From positions 33,120,741-33,184,740 of the forward strand of contig CM069593.1 of assembly GCA_035771175.1 (NCBI GenBank): a stretch of DNA of 64,000 nucleotides. The letters are read 5' to 3'. The notes beneath the pieces are model-generated. The model searched no databases. It worked only from the letters and a program-made list of their open reading frames with translations, and was not told where the DNA came from. Origin of the DNA: Paratinospora sagittata. Taxonomy: Eukaryota; Streptophyta; Magnoliopsida; Ranunculales; Menispermaceae. Numbering within the stretch: position 1 is the stretch's first letter; each line of letters starts with the position of its first letter. Below, piece by piece: positions 1 to 10,926 of the stretch. A program made the position numbers and the translations under genes.

Positions 1-460
1 CACATCTAACGGTCAAGTTCGTCTCAATCAACGAACTTCAACGATCACATCATGATTTCAAGATCACTTCACTTGAACGATTCGATCAAACCTCTAAGAC
101 TACATCTCTCGATCAACGTTCAAGTCATTCAACACTGCAAAACTCTTATTGAAGATCTCATAATGAAAAGTTGGATTTAATGGTTATGAGATAAGAGAAT
201 ACACAAAGTATTTAAGGTATATCTTTCTCTAATCGTGTTATTGCTCAAAATATTTTTCAAAAACCATGCATAAATCATTTACATATGTTTTGCTAATCTG
301 CATGTTTTGATTTCATATTTTTACGGTATTTCAAATGATCTAATACTATATATTTAATTTGAAATCTACCGAGTTTTTATTCGCATTTATCATATATTTT
401 ATCGCAAGTCAAAACTGTTTTCAAAGAGTATTTCAGGATGCTAATGAAATAACAGTGTTT

Positions 461-1165
461 ATCTTGAACTTGATAAGTCAGGACGCTGACAGTTTATTAA
501 GACGCTGCTAACGTTCAAGGTTGAATTGAATTGATTTATCAGGCCGCTTACTTGTATAGTAGCGGCCTTTTTTTATTAATCAACCTCTGAAGTTGTCAGG
601 AAGCTGACTCAGCATCAGCTCACTAACAGATGTCTTAAGCTCTTCAAAGAATGCTTCTTTGAGGATGCTGATAGTTATAAGTTGAACAATCTATTAGGAC
701 TCTATCTGGATAGAAGCATCCTATCCTTTGGGAATCAACTTATTAACCTTCAGGACGATGATTGTCCTTCAGCGTGTTTTTGTCTTATTTAAAATGTTTT
801 TAATCGGTAGGACGCTTACATTATTGTAGCGCCCTCATGATATGTTTTATGTTTTTAACTGGTTGGACGCTTACAAAGTTGTAGCGCCCTCCTGTTTTGA
901 TTTATGTTTTAAAGGCAATACGCTTACTTGGATAGTAGCGCCCTCATATACTTAACTGTTTTAAAACACAACAGGATGCTAATTGTGCATTAGCGCCCTC
1001 AAGGTTAACTCATTTAAGTGTCAAAGCAAGTCAGGACACTTATGAGTAAGTAGCGCGCTCACTTAAGTGTCTAGCAGGATGCTTACAAGTAATAAGCGCC
1101 CTCAAGGAACAAAACGACATTGTTGATATTATGCGTTAGGACACCGATTATGGAATCAGGATGCT
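461..1165 (+). repeat. LTR hairpin ladder, AGGACGCT/AGCGCCCT arms
   Basis: About a dozen short inverted repeats, each a left arm like AGGACGCT, a spacer of 8-15 bases and a right arm like AGCGCCCT, spaced roughly 40-100 bases apart. Clear units lie near 541-570, 811-836, 866-892, 910-935, 974-1000, 1033-1060 and 1077-1104. Comparable ladders occur in LTR families B, C and D, so this is a lineage trait. It is not CRISPR: units are palindromic, spacing is irregular and it sits inside an LTR. Confidence 0.75.
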
Positions 1166-2145
1166 AATTCAACAACCGTCACTGTTCGAACAAGTACACT
1201 ACGTAAGTTTACTTTTTCAGAACTGACCTTTGCACAGAGTCCTTTTTAGACTTATCAGAGACCTTCTCTGATACATGAAATAAGTTTTTCTAACTTTTTC
1301 ATGAAATCTAAAAGGAACCAAAATGTTAGTGAAAATTGCAGTTGCCATTTTCATATAACATTCTAGGCGTTGTGTCTAAACATTCATATTATTTGAACTT
1401 CAAATGTCTAACGGCTATGTCCCACTAAGTGTATAAATACCAGCACTTAAGACCAAACAACTTGCCAATCACTTTGTTTTGTGCCAATACTTTTTCAAAG
1501 TTAGTCTGTGTCAAAGTATTTTTCACTGATACCTTTACGATTACAATAGATTTTCATATTGAGCTTCAATCGTACTTTATCTTTGAAAATCTATCTTTAC
1601 TGGTATCAACTCAAATTCTCAGCACTGATTTATATTTGGTACCATTCTTGCTGAAGATAGAATTTGAGAAATAGTTCAAGATATACAGTTGTACTTGATT
1701 TCATATCGTAAGTACTGTATTGAACTATATCAGTAGTTGTGTTAACTACTAATCACTGAACCGAAGTTTTCATACTTATATTTTATATCTATTTTGAAAA
1801 CTGTCAGTGTCTTTGATTTACACCAGACCTTCGTGTTTTAAGTCGATCTTTATTCGGTATTTATTACTTTCGAAGAAGTATTGATTTTCATATCATATCA
1901 TTCGTGCTTTTCGAAACTACAGTTGAGCAATGCCGAACATTAAACGGTAAAAGACTGAAGGTGTATTTCAACTTAGCATTACCTGTTTCATATTTCATAT
2001 CTTTGTAATGCTATGTACTGAGCTTAATTGTAAAGTGTTCTACTTTGTTAGGAACCAACATTATTTGTGTTGTAATGCAGGTGTGTTTCAGTGTGAAACA
2101 ACCAGGACAAGGGGACATGGTTCACTTAAGTGATTTCAGGTTTGA

Positions 2146-2432
2146 AATCGCAACGGTTCTTCCTGATCCCATAAAAGGAACATGGGTTCTTCCTCAGCCC
2201 GGAAAAAGGAAACCGGTTGCTCCTCCTCCCGTAAAAGGATAGGTGTGTCCTTAACCTTAAAAAGGATAGGTTGTCTCTCAGCCTTTAAAAAAAAACCAAT
2301 TCATCATGATCCCGTAAAAGGATAGGTTATCTCTTGCTTGTAAAAGAGAAACAGTTCATCCTCAGCCTGTAAAAGGATAGGTTTGCCTTTAACCTGTAAA
2401 AACGCAGTTGTAACTGTTTGGTTCTCACCCGT
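2146..2432 (+). repeat. Second LTR hairpin array with CCCGTAA-like loops
   Basis: Eight or nine tandem units of 28-45 bases, each with a left arm (TTCCT, TCCTT, TCTCTT, ATCCT, GCCTTT, TTCTC), a loop related to AGCCCGTAA, and a right arm complementary to its own left arm (AGGAA, AAGGA, AAGAGA, AGGAT, and so on). Arms change from unit to unit while the loop stays similar. The same array is seen reversed at about 11150-11440 and 36935-37305, and in shorter form in family C at 58640-58740. Confidence 0.65.
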
Positions 2433-2658
2433 AAGAGAATTCCTTAGTGATAAGGCTTAAATCTTAACTGAGGAGGTTAGGTAGTGGACGTAGGTGCTGC
2501 CGTACCACTATAAATCGTGCGTCTCACTTTTTCAATTTAGTCTGTGTTCTATTTTGCATCCAATTCCAATACACTCACGTAAACCATTAAGTTATTGGAA
2601 GATAATTTTAAAATTGACCATTACACCCAATTCACCCCCCTATTGGGTGAGACCAACA

Positions 2659-2934
2659 TGTTTAATATTGCATAATTGATAATTAGGTGAAATTCAATCT
2701 CTAGGTATTTTTAATATTGATTTTTCTCCAGAAAATTTGATACTTGCTATTTTATTCATTACTTTAGTTTAAATATTAGTTTAGTTTATTGATCATTAAA
2801 ATTTGGCTTTCTAGATAAAATTAAGGCTAGGAACGATATAATTAGTGTAGTAAAGCAATCCCAGAGGACGATACCCGATTCTCATCAGTAATATTATAAC
2901 TTGGCAACCGTACACTTGCAGTGTGCACCCATCA
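2659..2934 (+). repeat. Athila 5' LTR, 3' part
   Basis: Matches the terminal 200 bases of the LTR at 6701-7765 (shared words TAGTGTAGTAA, GGACGAT, ATTATAACTTG, CCGTACACTTGCA). It ends shortly before the primer site. The left part is cut off by the family A LTR that ends at 2658. Confidence 0.65.
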
Positions 2935-2940
2935 AGTTTT

Positions 2941-2957
2941 TGGCGTCGTTGTCAGGG
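2941..2957 (+). promoter_or_regulatory. Primer binding site, Athila (tRNA-Asp type)
   Basis: TGGCGTCGTTGTCAGGG is a slightly mutated form of TGGCGCCGTTGCCGGGG, the usual primer site of Athila elements, seven bases after the LTR end. Confidence 0.75.
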
Positions 2958-3071
2958 ATAGATTTTAGTTTACACTATTATTGTGTTTTCGAGCTTTGAT
3001 TTTAATTTAGATTTTATTTGTTATTTTTTGAATTTTTCTTTCTTTTTCTTTCTTGTAGGTTTTTCACGTTT

Positions 3072-4666
3072 ATGCGGCGATCGAAAAGTTTTGAGATAGT
3101 ATCGTTTGATCCCGAGATTGAGAAAACGTTTGGATGACTAAGAAGAGAGAGGCGAGTTGAAGCTGAAGCAATGGCGGATAATCAAAATTAGTTGACTTTG
3201 AAAGAGTACTTCAAGCCGGTCATCCATGAGAATTTTTCAAGCATAGTTCGTGTTCTTATCAACGCGAACAATTTTGAGTTGAAACTGGCGTTGATCTCGA
3301 TGGTTCAACAACATCAGTATGGGAGATCCCTTATGGAAGATCCAACTATCCACATCACCACTTTCTTGGAGATGTGTGATACAATCAAGATGAACGGTGT
3401 TACTGAGGACACCATAAGATTGAGGTTATTCCCTTTCTTTTTAAGGGATAAGGCACGAGCATGGTTGCAATCTTTGCAACCGGGAAACATAGCCAGATGG
3501 CAAGAGATGGTGCAAAAGTTCTTACAAAAGTTCTTCCCACCGGCCAAGACCGCCCAACTAAGAGCTGAGACTGGGCAATTCAAGCAACAAGAGACGAAGT
3601 CACTTTATGAGGAATGGGAAAGGTTTAAAGAACTCTTAAGGAAATTTCCTCAACACGGATTCCAAGATTGGTTACAGCTGCAACTTTTCTACAATGGGAT
3701 GACATATTCTACACGGACATTAGTTGTTGCGGCAGCCGGTGGATTACTTTTGACAAAAACAGCCACCGAGGCATTCACTTTGTTGGAGGATATGGCTACC
3801 AACACTTATGAGGTTCTGGGTGCATGATCAATAGTAAAGAAGGTAGCCGGTCTACATGAAGTTGATCCATTCACATCTCTCTCTGCACAAATGTCAAGCA
3901 TTGCCAGTCAACTTGCTGTGCTTACTACTCAGAGTGCACAACCATCTATTGAAAAGGTGGCGGCTTTACACATGAGTTCTTCGGGGAATGAAGCACATGA
4001 GGAGGAAGTTCAATATATTAACAATCGAGGGTACAACTATAGAAGCAGTCAACGAGTTCTAAATCAGTACCACCCAAGCATCAGAAATCACGAGAACTTC
4101 TCCTATGCCAACACAAGGAACACATTGCAACCACCCAATTTTTATAATCAAGGTCAAGAGAAGAAGCCATCTGTAGAAGACATGTTGGGTTCCATTATGA
4201 TGGAAATGGGGGCATCTATAAAGAATTTGGAGGTTCAAGTGGGGCAATTAGCTTCAACTGTGAATGCCCAACAACGGGGGTCACTACCTAGCAATACCGA
4301 GGTGAACCCAAAAGAGCAATGCCAAGCCATCACTTTAAGAAGTGGAAAGGAAGTAAAGGGGGCTGATTTGACCCTAAGTACACCACCACCGCCTACTGAA
4401 GAGCATGAGGAGACAATCACTGAGTCCGAGCCGAGTAAAGAGAAGTCATCAAAGGAGGAGAAGCCACAAGAGAGGCCCTACCGGCCTAGTTCTATTATTT
4501 TCACTGATAACCCTCCTAAACTCTCAACCCCTATTCCATTTCCTCAGAGATTTCAAAAGAAGAAGCTTCATAAGCAATTTGCAAAGTTTATAGAAATTTT
4601 CAAAAAGATTCACATCAACATCCTTTTGCAGATGCATTGGAGCAAATGCCAAACCACGTCAAGTTC
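3072..4666 (+). pseudogene. gag: Athila gag (capsid) pseudogene
   Basis: The product would form the virus-like particle shell. I place the start at ATG 3072, because the frame from there reads into an Athila-like leader (RRSKSFEIVSFDPEIEKTF) and on through the known gag. In-frame stops lie near 3135, at 3189-3191 and at 3825-3827, and the frame then runs open to about 4666. The capsid domain spans roughly 3270-3800 (motifs DTIKMNGV, RLFPFFLRDKARAWLQSL, KFFPPAKTAQLRAE), typical of Retrotrans_gag in Athila. The part after 3891 is a Gln/Pro/Glu-rich linker with a VEDMLGS.MMEMGA helix and ITLRSGKEV, which in this lineage precedes the protease. A frame change near 4620 leads into the protease. Confidence 0.85.
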
Positions 4667-5140
4667 ATGAAGGATGTGATGACGAAGAAGAGGAAGGTAG
4701 AAGACTATAAGTTGGTGAAGCTTACGGAAGAGTGTAGTGCCATACTACAAAAGAAGCTACCTCAAAAGCTAAAAGATCCAGGGAGTTTCACTATACCTTG
4801 CACCATTAGTTCTTTAAATTTCAATAAAGCTTTATGTGATTTAGGTTCAAGCATTAACTTGATGCCTTTCTCAATTTTTAGGAAATTGGGGCTTGGTGAG
4901 GTGAAGCCAACCATAATATCTTTGCAACTAGCGGATCGGTCACTTACATACCCTCGGGGTATCATTGAGGACGTGCTAGTGAAGGTGAACAAGTTCATCT
5001 TCCCGGTGGACTTTGTAGTTTTGGACATGGAGGAAGATGGCGATATTCTTCTCATACTAGGGAGGCCATTCTTAGCTACTGGGAGAGCTTTGATATATGT
5101 GCAACGTGGCGAGCTTACCTTGCGAGTGAATGATGAATAA
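4622..5140 (+). pseudogene. pro: Athila aspartic protease region
   Basis: Continues the polyprotein in another frame (PFADALEQMPNHVKFMKD at 4622 on). The retropepsin-like core shows ALCDLGSSINLMPFSIF, where the active-site triplet is D-L-G, as usual for Athila, then the flap region and LILGRPFLATGRALI near the end, the conserved ILGRPFL element of this protease family. It is open from 4622 to the stop at 5138-5140 and is the best preserved part of the Athila copy. Mature protease would cut the Gag-Pol polyprotein inside the particle. Confidence 0.85.
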
Positions 5141-5143
5141 GTG

Positions 5144-5953
5144 TTGTTTAACATATCACCAGATTGATATAGCGGACATGGTTGATGCATGTGTAACCGA
5201 GGTACATGAGGAGGCTACACCGGGAGATCCTTTAGAGAAGTGTCTTGTGAGTTTGATATCTAGAGATGAGGCCTTACATGATGAAGTCCAACATTATGCA
5301 TTAGCTCTTGAGGCCCACAATTCTGAGACTACAATCACCAAAATGGAAGATATTGAAGCTTCTTCGCAACCCGAGTTAGTAGAGTTTTCACCGGAGTTGA
5401 AGCCTTTATCGGAGCATCTTGGCGATGCATTTTGGGTGAGAAGTCGACTATGCCAATCATCATATCATCGACATTGTCTAGTATGGAGGAGGAGAAATTA
5501 CTATGCATCTTGAGAGAGTATAAATCCGCTTTGGGATGGTCCATTGCTGACATCAAGAGGATAAGTCCTTCCATTTGTATGCATAAGATCTTGATGAAGG
5601 AATCCTAAAATCCTTCAGAGCATCAACGAAGGCTAAATCCACCCATGAAGGAGGTAGTCAAAGCTGAAATCTTGAAGTGGTTGAAGGTGGGGAATTGTGT
5701 ATGCTATATGAGATATTTCTTGGGTGAGTTCGGTACAAGTAGTGCCCAAGAAAGGGGGAATGACGGTAGTCAAGAATGAGAACAATGATTTGATCTCCAC
5801 TAGGACAGTCACAGGAAGGATCACTTTTCCCTTCCTTTCATTGATCAAATGTTGGACCGATTGGCGGGTTTCGAGTACTATTGTTTCTTGGATTGGTATT
5901 CGGGCTATAATCAAATAGCCATTGCACCAGAAGATCAAGAAAAGACTACACAT
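5144..5953 (+). pseudogene. pol: Athila linker and amino-terminal reverse transcriptase fragment
   Basis: After a variable linker (VDACVTEVHEEATPGDPLEK, then SPELKPLSEHL) the reverse transcriptase begins: LREYKSALGWSIADIK, SPSICMHKI, EHQRRLNPPMKEVVK, VQVVPKKGGMTVV, then FIDQMLDRLAGFEYY and GYNQIAIAPEDQEKTT. At least three frame changes are needed to read these. Between TGR (about 5818) and the DHF-like residues the expected block with C-I-D-Y-R-K-L is missing, an internal deletion of about 20 codons. Sequence homology stops at about 5953, before the YVDD-type catalytic box, so no active enzyme is possible. Confidence 0.75.
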
Positions 5954-6128
5954 TCTAAGTACTGAAAACCAAATGCTTCGATCATTGACATTTAATGGAC
6001 TTGTAAGCTCTTCTCTTTGATCTTGATTCTTGATAATTTTGAAACACTTAACAAGATTATTAGATATACAAACATGAGTAGTTCGGAATCATCAAAACAT
6101 TCTCATCATAGGGTTGCCTGAGATAACA
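5954..6128 (-). repeat. SIRE-type LTR fragment, family C, 5' end
   Basis: Matches the plus-strand text at about 60103-60276 (TAAGTACTGA, GATTCTTGATAA, TCTGAAACACTTGACAA with changes, ATCATCAAAACATTC, GAGATAACA). It is therefore the sense start of a family C LTR in minus orientation, ending with ATAACA at 6128. The rest of that LTR is not nearby, so this is a debris fragment. Confidence 0.65.
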
Positions 6129-6345
6129 CCTCTCACCACGCCCACACCTCGTTCTGCTGGAAACTTAGGTGCTAGGTTATATGTTGATACCACAACTCTG
6201 AGGTTATTGAGGAGTGGTTGGCCTATGATGACATTATACGCTATAAAGAACTTGACTACTAAGAAGCTGGTCATGATGGTGACCTTGTGTCATAATCCCT
6301 GATTGTCACAGGAAGTGTAACCATCCTTCAGGCATGACTCCATCC
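6129..6345 (-). pseudogene. Ty3/gypsy protease-region fragment, Tat/Ogre-like
   Basis: On the minus strand a short stretch reads AYNVIIGQPLLNNLRVVVST, then YNLAPKFPAERGVGVVRG. This resembles the carboxyl end of the aspartic protease in non-chromovirus gypsy elements of the Tat group (YNAILGRP.LN..RAVVST..L..KFPT..GVG.V.GD). It is about 200 bases long with no start and no continuing pol, so it is a relic. Lineage assignment is from memory of motif patterns and is tentative. Confidence 0.5.
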
Positions 6346-6390
6346 CTGTAAATCCAATGAACGACACATTTGTTGAACCAATTATCCTCA

Positions 6391-6700
6391 TGTCCCTTAC
6401 GAGAATATGTCCCTAATACGAAAGATATTTTGATGATTACAAACCACATTCTGTTTATGATATTACTGCACATATGGCATATCTAATCTTACTTGAAGGT
6501 TTCAAAAGAATCAATGATGCATGGCGGACGTATTAAAGATCTACTTAAAGAATATGACCATTTGAAGATGTTTGATAGTATGATTAGATTATGATAGGTT
6601 GTAAAACCTTTTATGCCATTTGATTCAGCATTATGCATGACTGCATGTTTCAATCAAATTGATTTTATATCGTTTACATATTTGATTTAATCCAAAAATA
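6391..6700 (+). repeat. SIRE-type LTR fragment, family D, 5' end
   Basis: Begins TGTCCCTTACGAG and continues with GATATTTTGATGATTACAAAC. It matches the sense start of the family D LTR read backwards from 36052, and then, across the family E insertion, from 32824 (TGAAGGTTTCAA, CAATGATGCATG, CCATTTGAAGA). About 300 bases survive before Athila LTR sequence starts. Confidence 0.65.
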
Positions 6701-7765
6701 TTAGACGTGGTTTGTTTTTATGGATTCCTTACTTGAAATACTATAAGATGAAAGGGTTTTGAGGTTTATTTGGAGTGGAAAATGAGGAGAAAAATGGCGA
6801 CGAAAAAAGCAGATGTGCGATTCAAAATAGAAACTTTTTAATTTTGTTGCAAACTTTCCTAATTCGACTTGGACTTGTGGCTCTATATATACCATTCTTT
6901 AGGGTTTCTACATCATCATTGAGTGGAGAAGAAGAAGATTATGGCTGGAGCGAAGTGGAGAAGAAGATCTACATTGAAGATTATTCACAATTTCTACACA
7001 TTATAGTTTGCTTTTCTTGGTTCTTATTCATGTTCGAACTTATTTTCATGTATTTATGTCTTTAGTCATGAACTAAAGCCTCTTTCTAGAGGTGTAGATT
7101 AATCCGAGCTTGATACTATGTCTAGTTTTATGGTTTAGTTATTGTTAATAAAGTTTATGTAGTTTCCTTATATTTCTCTGGGTGTAATGCTTTGATTCAT
7201 TGATCATGGATCAGATGATCATAGACTTGAGGTAGACGCTTCACAAGAAGGTACCTTGGGTTGGAATTTGGAAAATATAACCTAGGCAATCGTGAGACTC
7301 ACAAGGAGAATGAAACCTTTGAAGTCGTTAGGTGAAAATCATAGAACTTAATGAGCTACTGTCGTCTTAGGTTTTCATCGAAAGAGTAACGCCAAGGCAA
7401 TAATAATATGCTCTAGTTGTTGCTTCAAAAGAGGGAATTAAAAACGTTAGGATTTTTGACTTATAAACGAAGAACTGATTTATGATAAAAATAGATATAA
7501 AGGCATAGTTGATAGTGAGGTGTCGTCGAACTTCTAGACCATTTTACTATTAATTTTCCTATTTGATTTTTATTGCATTGATTAATTTAATACGTAGTTG
7601 TTTTTGTTTTTGCTTTTAATCACTCAATCATTCGAATTTGGTTTTCTAGATAAAATTAGGGTTAAAACGTGATAGCTAGTGTAGTAATAATCCCTAAGGA
7701 CGATTTCCGATATCTTATCGAACTATATTATAACTTGACACCGTACACTTGCATTTTGCGTGTAA
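6701..7765 (+). repeat. Athila 3' LTR
   Basis: Shares its last 200 bases with 2659-2934. It has a TATA box at 6884-6892 followed by typical Athila text including AGTCATGAACTAAAGCC and TTCTAGAGGTGTAG. The left boundary is approximate because no polypurine tract is visible before it. The open frame 6775-7065 is not supported as a gene. Confidence 0.6.
6884..6892 (+). promoter_or_regulatory. TATA box of Athila LTR
   Basis: TATATATA follows GTGGCTC and lies upstream of a pyrimidine-poor leader, in the place expected for the U3/R boundary of an Athila LTR. Inferred from position and sequence only. Confidence 0.45.
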
Positions 7766-7772
7766 CAACAGT

Positions 7773-9156
7773 TGTGACCCCTTCTCGAGTGATGTCTTAA
7801 TTGGCAAAAAATTCCAAATATATTGTACCCTAACATACCTGAAACCCTGTCAACCTTCTTAAATAACCCGTATTCCCTCAGAATTTTGACAATGTATCCC
7901 TATAAAATGTATATAATCACATACACGTGATTAACCAAAAAATCAATATCCACAACTCAACAAAATCATTTCCATTATCAAGATCATATAACATATCCAC
8001 AGAACTTTCAATAATCCTCATATTTCATATAAAGTTCACAAAATCATCCCATAACATATCTATGTGATAGTATATGTGTATACCATAGTGTTACACATAT
8101 ATACATCAAAATACAAAGTTGTAATACAACCCAAAACATCAAGACATACATCAAAGAAGAAAATCAACACAACATCAACTATTTCTCTTGAACTTTCACT
8201 TTCCCTTTCCCTTTCCTGTCACAAACCTGGAAGAAAACAACGAGCTCAATGAATAATCCTACCTGTAGTATCATGTATGCATCATTTATAAACACATGGA
8301 ATTATCAAAATCAATTAAAAACATATGCATTGCTAAGCACAAATAAAATACATGCAGAAGATAATTCAAGATCATGCATTTGTTTCCAAATCAATGAGAA
8401 TTCCGAGAAAATCTCATCAACCATCTCCCTCCTTATAGGTAATTGAGTGAGTTTGCTCCTCATTATGCCCTGATGAGGAGTGCACCGACCTTAAATTACC
8501 TAATTATCAAATTACGAGATTTCTACACCTTTTATCCCTTACAGAAAATGCACCAACCAAGATTACTAAATTAGTTTCTATCAACTATAAAAATCCCAAT
8601 ATAACAAATAAATGCAAACTAGCAACTTATTATGATTTTCCACTTCCTAAGAAGTGTTTTTCAACCTTCCCAGCTAGTTTCCATTCAAGTTGGGTCAAAA
8701 CCCCACTTTTGGAAACCTCGGAATTGACACTAATATCTAAAACTAATCTCCAGAAAATGGCATGCAAGACTCCAATAACACTTTTATGAAGAAATACAAC
8801 GAGAAAACGCATACCAAAGTCTTGATTTAGCCGAGATGCGGTGTTTTCCCTTCTTTCCTTCTTTTTTCTCTTTCTTTTTCTGTTTTTCTTCTTTCACATT
8901 GGTTTCAAACTTAAATTCTAAACTTAAGATATTTTGTGATCCATGCTCCCAAAAGCCATCTACTAATCCAACTCCCCATCTTTTCTTTTTTTCTTTTGCC
9001 TTTACATGCACTCAAATTCAACGCAAATGACATACATACCAATGCATACATAATTCACATACATACACATGCCTTATGCGTACTTATACATGGATTATAC
9101 ACCTCGGTATATGTATAAGTCAATGTAGAATTTTGATCAAAGTAGCGGGTGTTATG
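7773..9156 (-). mobile_element. Chromovirus-like solo LTR, family G
   Basis: Read on the minus strand this starts near AACACCCGCTAC (9156 downward) and ends near GGGGTCACA (7773), like LTRs of Tekay/Del elements that begin TGTAACACCC. Partial relatives are 29039-29529 (shared GTCA-GACCCC start, CAGAATTTTGACA-like text) and, more distantly, 42831-45851. No primer site or polypurine tract adjoins it, so it is a solo LTR or a degraded end. No clean target duplication was found. Short frames inside (8064-8446, 8784-9118) are low-complexity chance frames. Confidence 0.55.
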
Positions 9157-9480
9157 GCACGAGTTGTCTTACCACCTAGGTCGGCACCGCTGAGCTCGCG
9201 TCACATTCATTTTCTCTGAAATTTGTATGTGAGCGAGGGCAAGCTGACCTATCCTTCCAGCTCGGCATGTCGATCGAAACAACTCAACAATTTGTTACAA
9301 TTTTATCATTTTGATATTTTACTCTTATTTTTTTAAATTTTTTTTCCCTAAGATACCAATTGTGCTACTTAGAATTCTTATTGTTTTCTAAATACTTAAA
9401 TTTCTCTACTTCAATTATTTTTGTTCTTCAAATTAATCTTTTTTTCCTCTACCTTTTTATTGATTATTGTTATCACAGTA
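9157..9480. other. Unassigned AT-rich spacer
   Basis: Contains a GC-richer block (9160-9285) with words like GGTCGGCACC and CTGACCTATCC, then a T-rich tract to 9480. It resembles leader sequence of Tekay-type elements only loosely. I see no gene, repeat array or RNA gene here. Confidence 0.4.
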
Positions 9481-10926
9481 ACCCTCATGACCCATGAGAG
9501 ATATTTTGATGATTACAAACTATATTCCTAAATATACTTCATAAGATAATGCATGAAGAAGCTTATCGAAGAATCTCAAAAGAAGAATGATCGTGATCGG
9601 TTGAAGACTGCGTTGATTCAAGCTATTAATATTATTCTTAGATGATATATAATGATTTAGGCTTGTAGAATCTCAGCCATCACATGATTCAACAAAATCA
9701 TTCAACTCATAAGTTTTTCATGTGATTTCAAGAATATTTTGATTCTTAGTGAAAACTTGTTTGATCAATTCAAGTTAATTTCAAATAAATTTCATACTAT
9801 TTGATTGTTTTTCAAAGTGTTTGATTTTATCCAAAGAGTAAAATGTTTGATTTGATTGATCGAATCGAATTTCAAAAGTGAAAAATCATAAAAATCATGT
9901 TAAGTGTCTATGAGAACGCTGATGGAGGTCTAAGATGCTAATGCAATAGCTAGTCACTTAATATCGAGCCAACACTGCAGGATACTACCTCTCCATCAAG
10001 ACGCTATTAGTTTCTAGAAACGTGTGGACATGTTTTCAAGTAGGACGCTAATGTCTGATTAGAGCGCCCTCCCTATCATTCTGGGAAACTAGTCGTTAAG
10101 TTCATTAGGATGCTAATGCTTGATTAGTGCCCTCTTTGTGTTTCTGAGAAATTGGAAATCAAGTTTGCTAGGACACTAGTGCTTGATTGGTGCCCTCCCT
10201 AAGAAAAATGAGAACAACTTGATTTTCAAGTTAAGGTTCCAGTAGGACACTAATGTCGCACCAGGACGCTAATGCGCCAACTTGATCTTCTGGATCTTGT
10301 TATTTTAGGACGCTAGTGCCACAATAGGACGCTAATGCAAAACTGTCAGAAAATCTTCTGAGCAGTCTGTCACATGTGCATTGTCTACTTTTTTTGAGCA
10401 TTTCTATTTTCATATAAGCACCAAATTTGCATAAACTTTTCAATGTTATTGAATACCACATTTTGGTGAAAGTTTTTAACCGTTGCATTTGAAGTCCAAT
10501 TAAAACATTAGGGTTTTGGGGAGATTGAAACCTTAAACACATTTTATATATATTTGCAACTATGAGTCGTTGAACATACAACTCAACACTTAGAAAATCT
10601 TTGCGCTCAAACTCTTTAAATGCTAGTCATTTATCTATTTTGAAAAAGATTGAAATAATGATTTATTACTCTGATTTCAAAACATACTTTTTGTATTTGC
10701 TTGATCGTGAACTTCAATCTTTTGAAAATCCAATAAACATAGAAAAGAAGAACTTCAACTTTGAGTTGTTCTTAAACTCAAATCTTTTGCTGAATTTGAG
10801 ATGCATTGAGGTTCAAATTGCACTGTAAGTATTTCATTGATTCGTGGTAAAAGAATCAATCCCTACTTTTGTAACTTATTTGTAAAGTGGCGGGGAGTCA
10901 CGAAGTTGAGCTAGTGTTGCTCAAAG
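9481..10926 (+). mobile_element. SIRE-type LTR, family B, left part
   Basis: Starts with ACCCTCATGACCCATGAGAG and ATATTTTGATGATTACAAAC, the same start seen at 29540, and carries the GGACGCT hairpin ladder at about 9925-10335. It is interrupted at 10926 by a solo family A LTR; its right part is 13727-13986. The terminal TGTTAA is not recognisable, so the left edge is approximate. Confidence 0.7.

Larger units (their letters stand above)
1..2658 (+). mobile_element. SIRE-type copia LTR, family A, left end outside window
   Basis: Long LTR in sense orientation that ends in CCAACA at 2658. The same sequence recurs in reverse at 10927-13726 and 36712-39610, where the outer end reads TGTTAACC in sense orientation. 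In the 36712-42557 copy the CCAACA end is followed by an initiator-Met primer site, which fixes sense strand and LTR identity. Comparison suggests a little over 100 bases are missing to the left. It contains two hairpin arrays (listed separately) and no real protein; the short frames at 1429-1674, 2045-2242 and 2494-2679 are chance. It is followed by Athila LTR sequence, so it inserted into an Athila LTR. Solo LTR or 3' LTR cannot be decided. Confidence 0.8.
2659..7765 (+). mobile_element. Truncated Athila-type Ty3/gypsy element
   Basis: Athila remnant: 3' part of a 5' LTR (2659-2934), Asp-type primer site (2941-2957), gag (from 3072), protease (4622-5140), amino-terminal reverse transcriptase (to 5953) and a 3' LTR (about 6701-7765). 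RNase H and integrase are gone. Fragments of three other elements fill 5954-6700. The two LTR parts share the segment running from TTTCTAGATAAAATTA through the text around TATTATAACTTG, which supports assigning both to one family. All genes are broken, so the element is old and immobile. Confidence 0.75.

Noticed and set aside
461..1165. CRISPR-like array of repeats
   Set aside because: Units are palindromic and variable, spacing is irregular, it lies inside a plant LTR and recurs in other LTRs; there are no cas genes.
1429..2679. Short open frames in the family A LTR (1429-1674, 2045-2242, 2494-2679)
   Set aside because: Not kept in the other copies of this LTR as frames, no domain, and they overlap hairpin arrays.
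6775..7065. 96-codon frame with a hydrophobic end
   Set aside because: Lies in the Athila 3' LTR across the TATA region; hydrophobicity comes from T-rich sequence.
8784..9118. Lysine-rich and phenylalanine-rich frames on both strands
   Set aside because: Low-complexity TTTC/GAAA sequence in an LTR; opposite-strand mirror frames.
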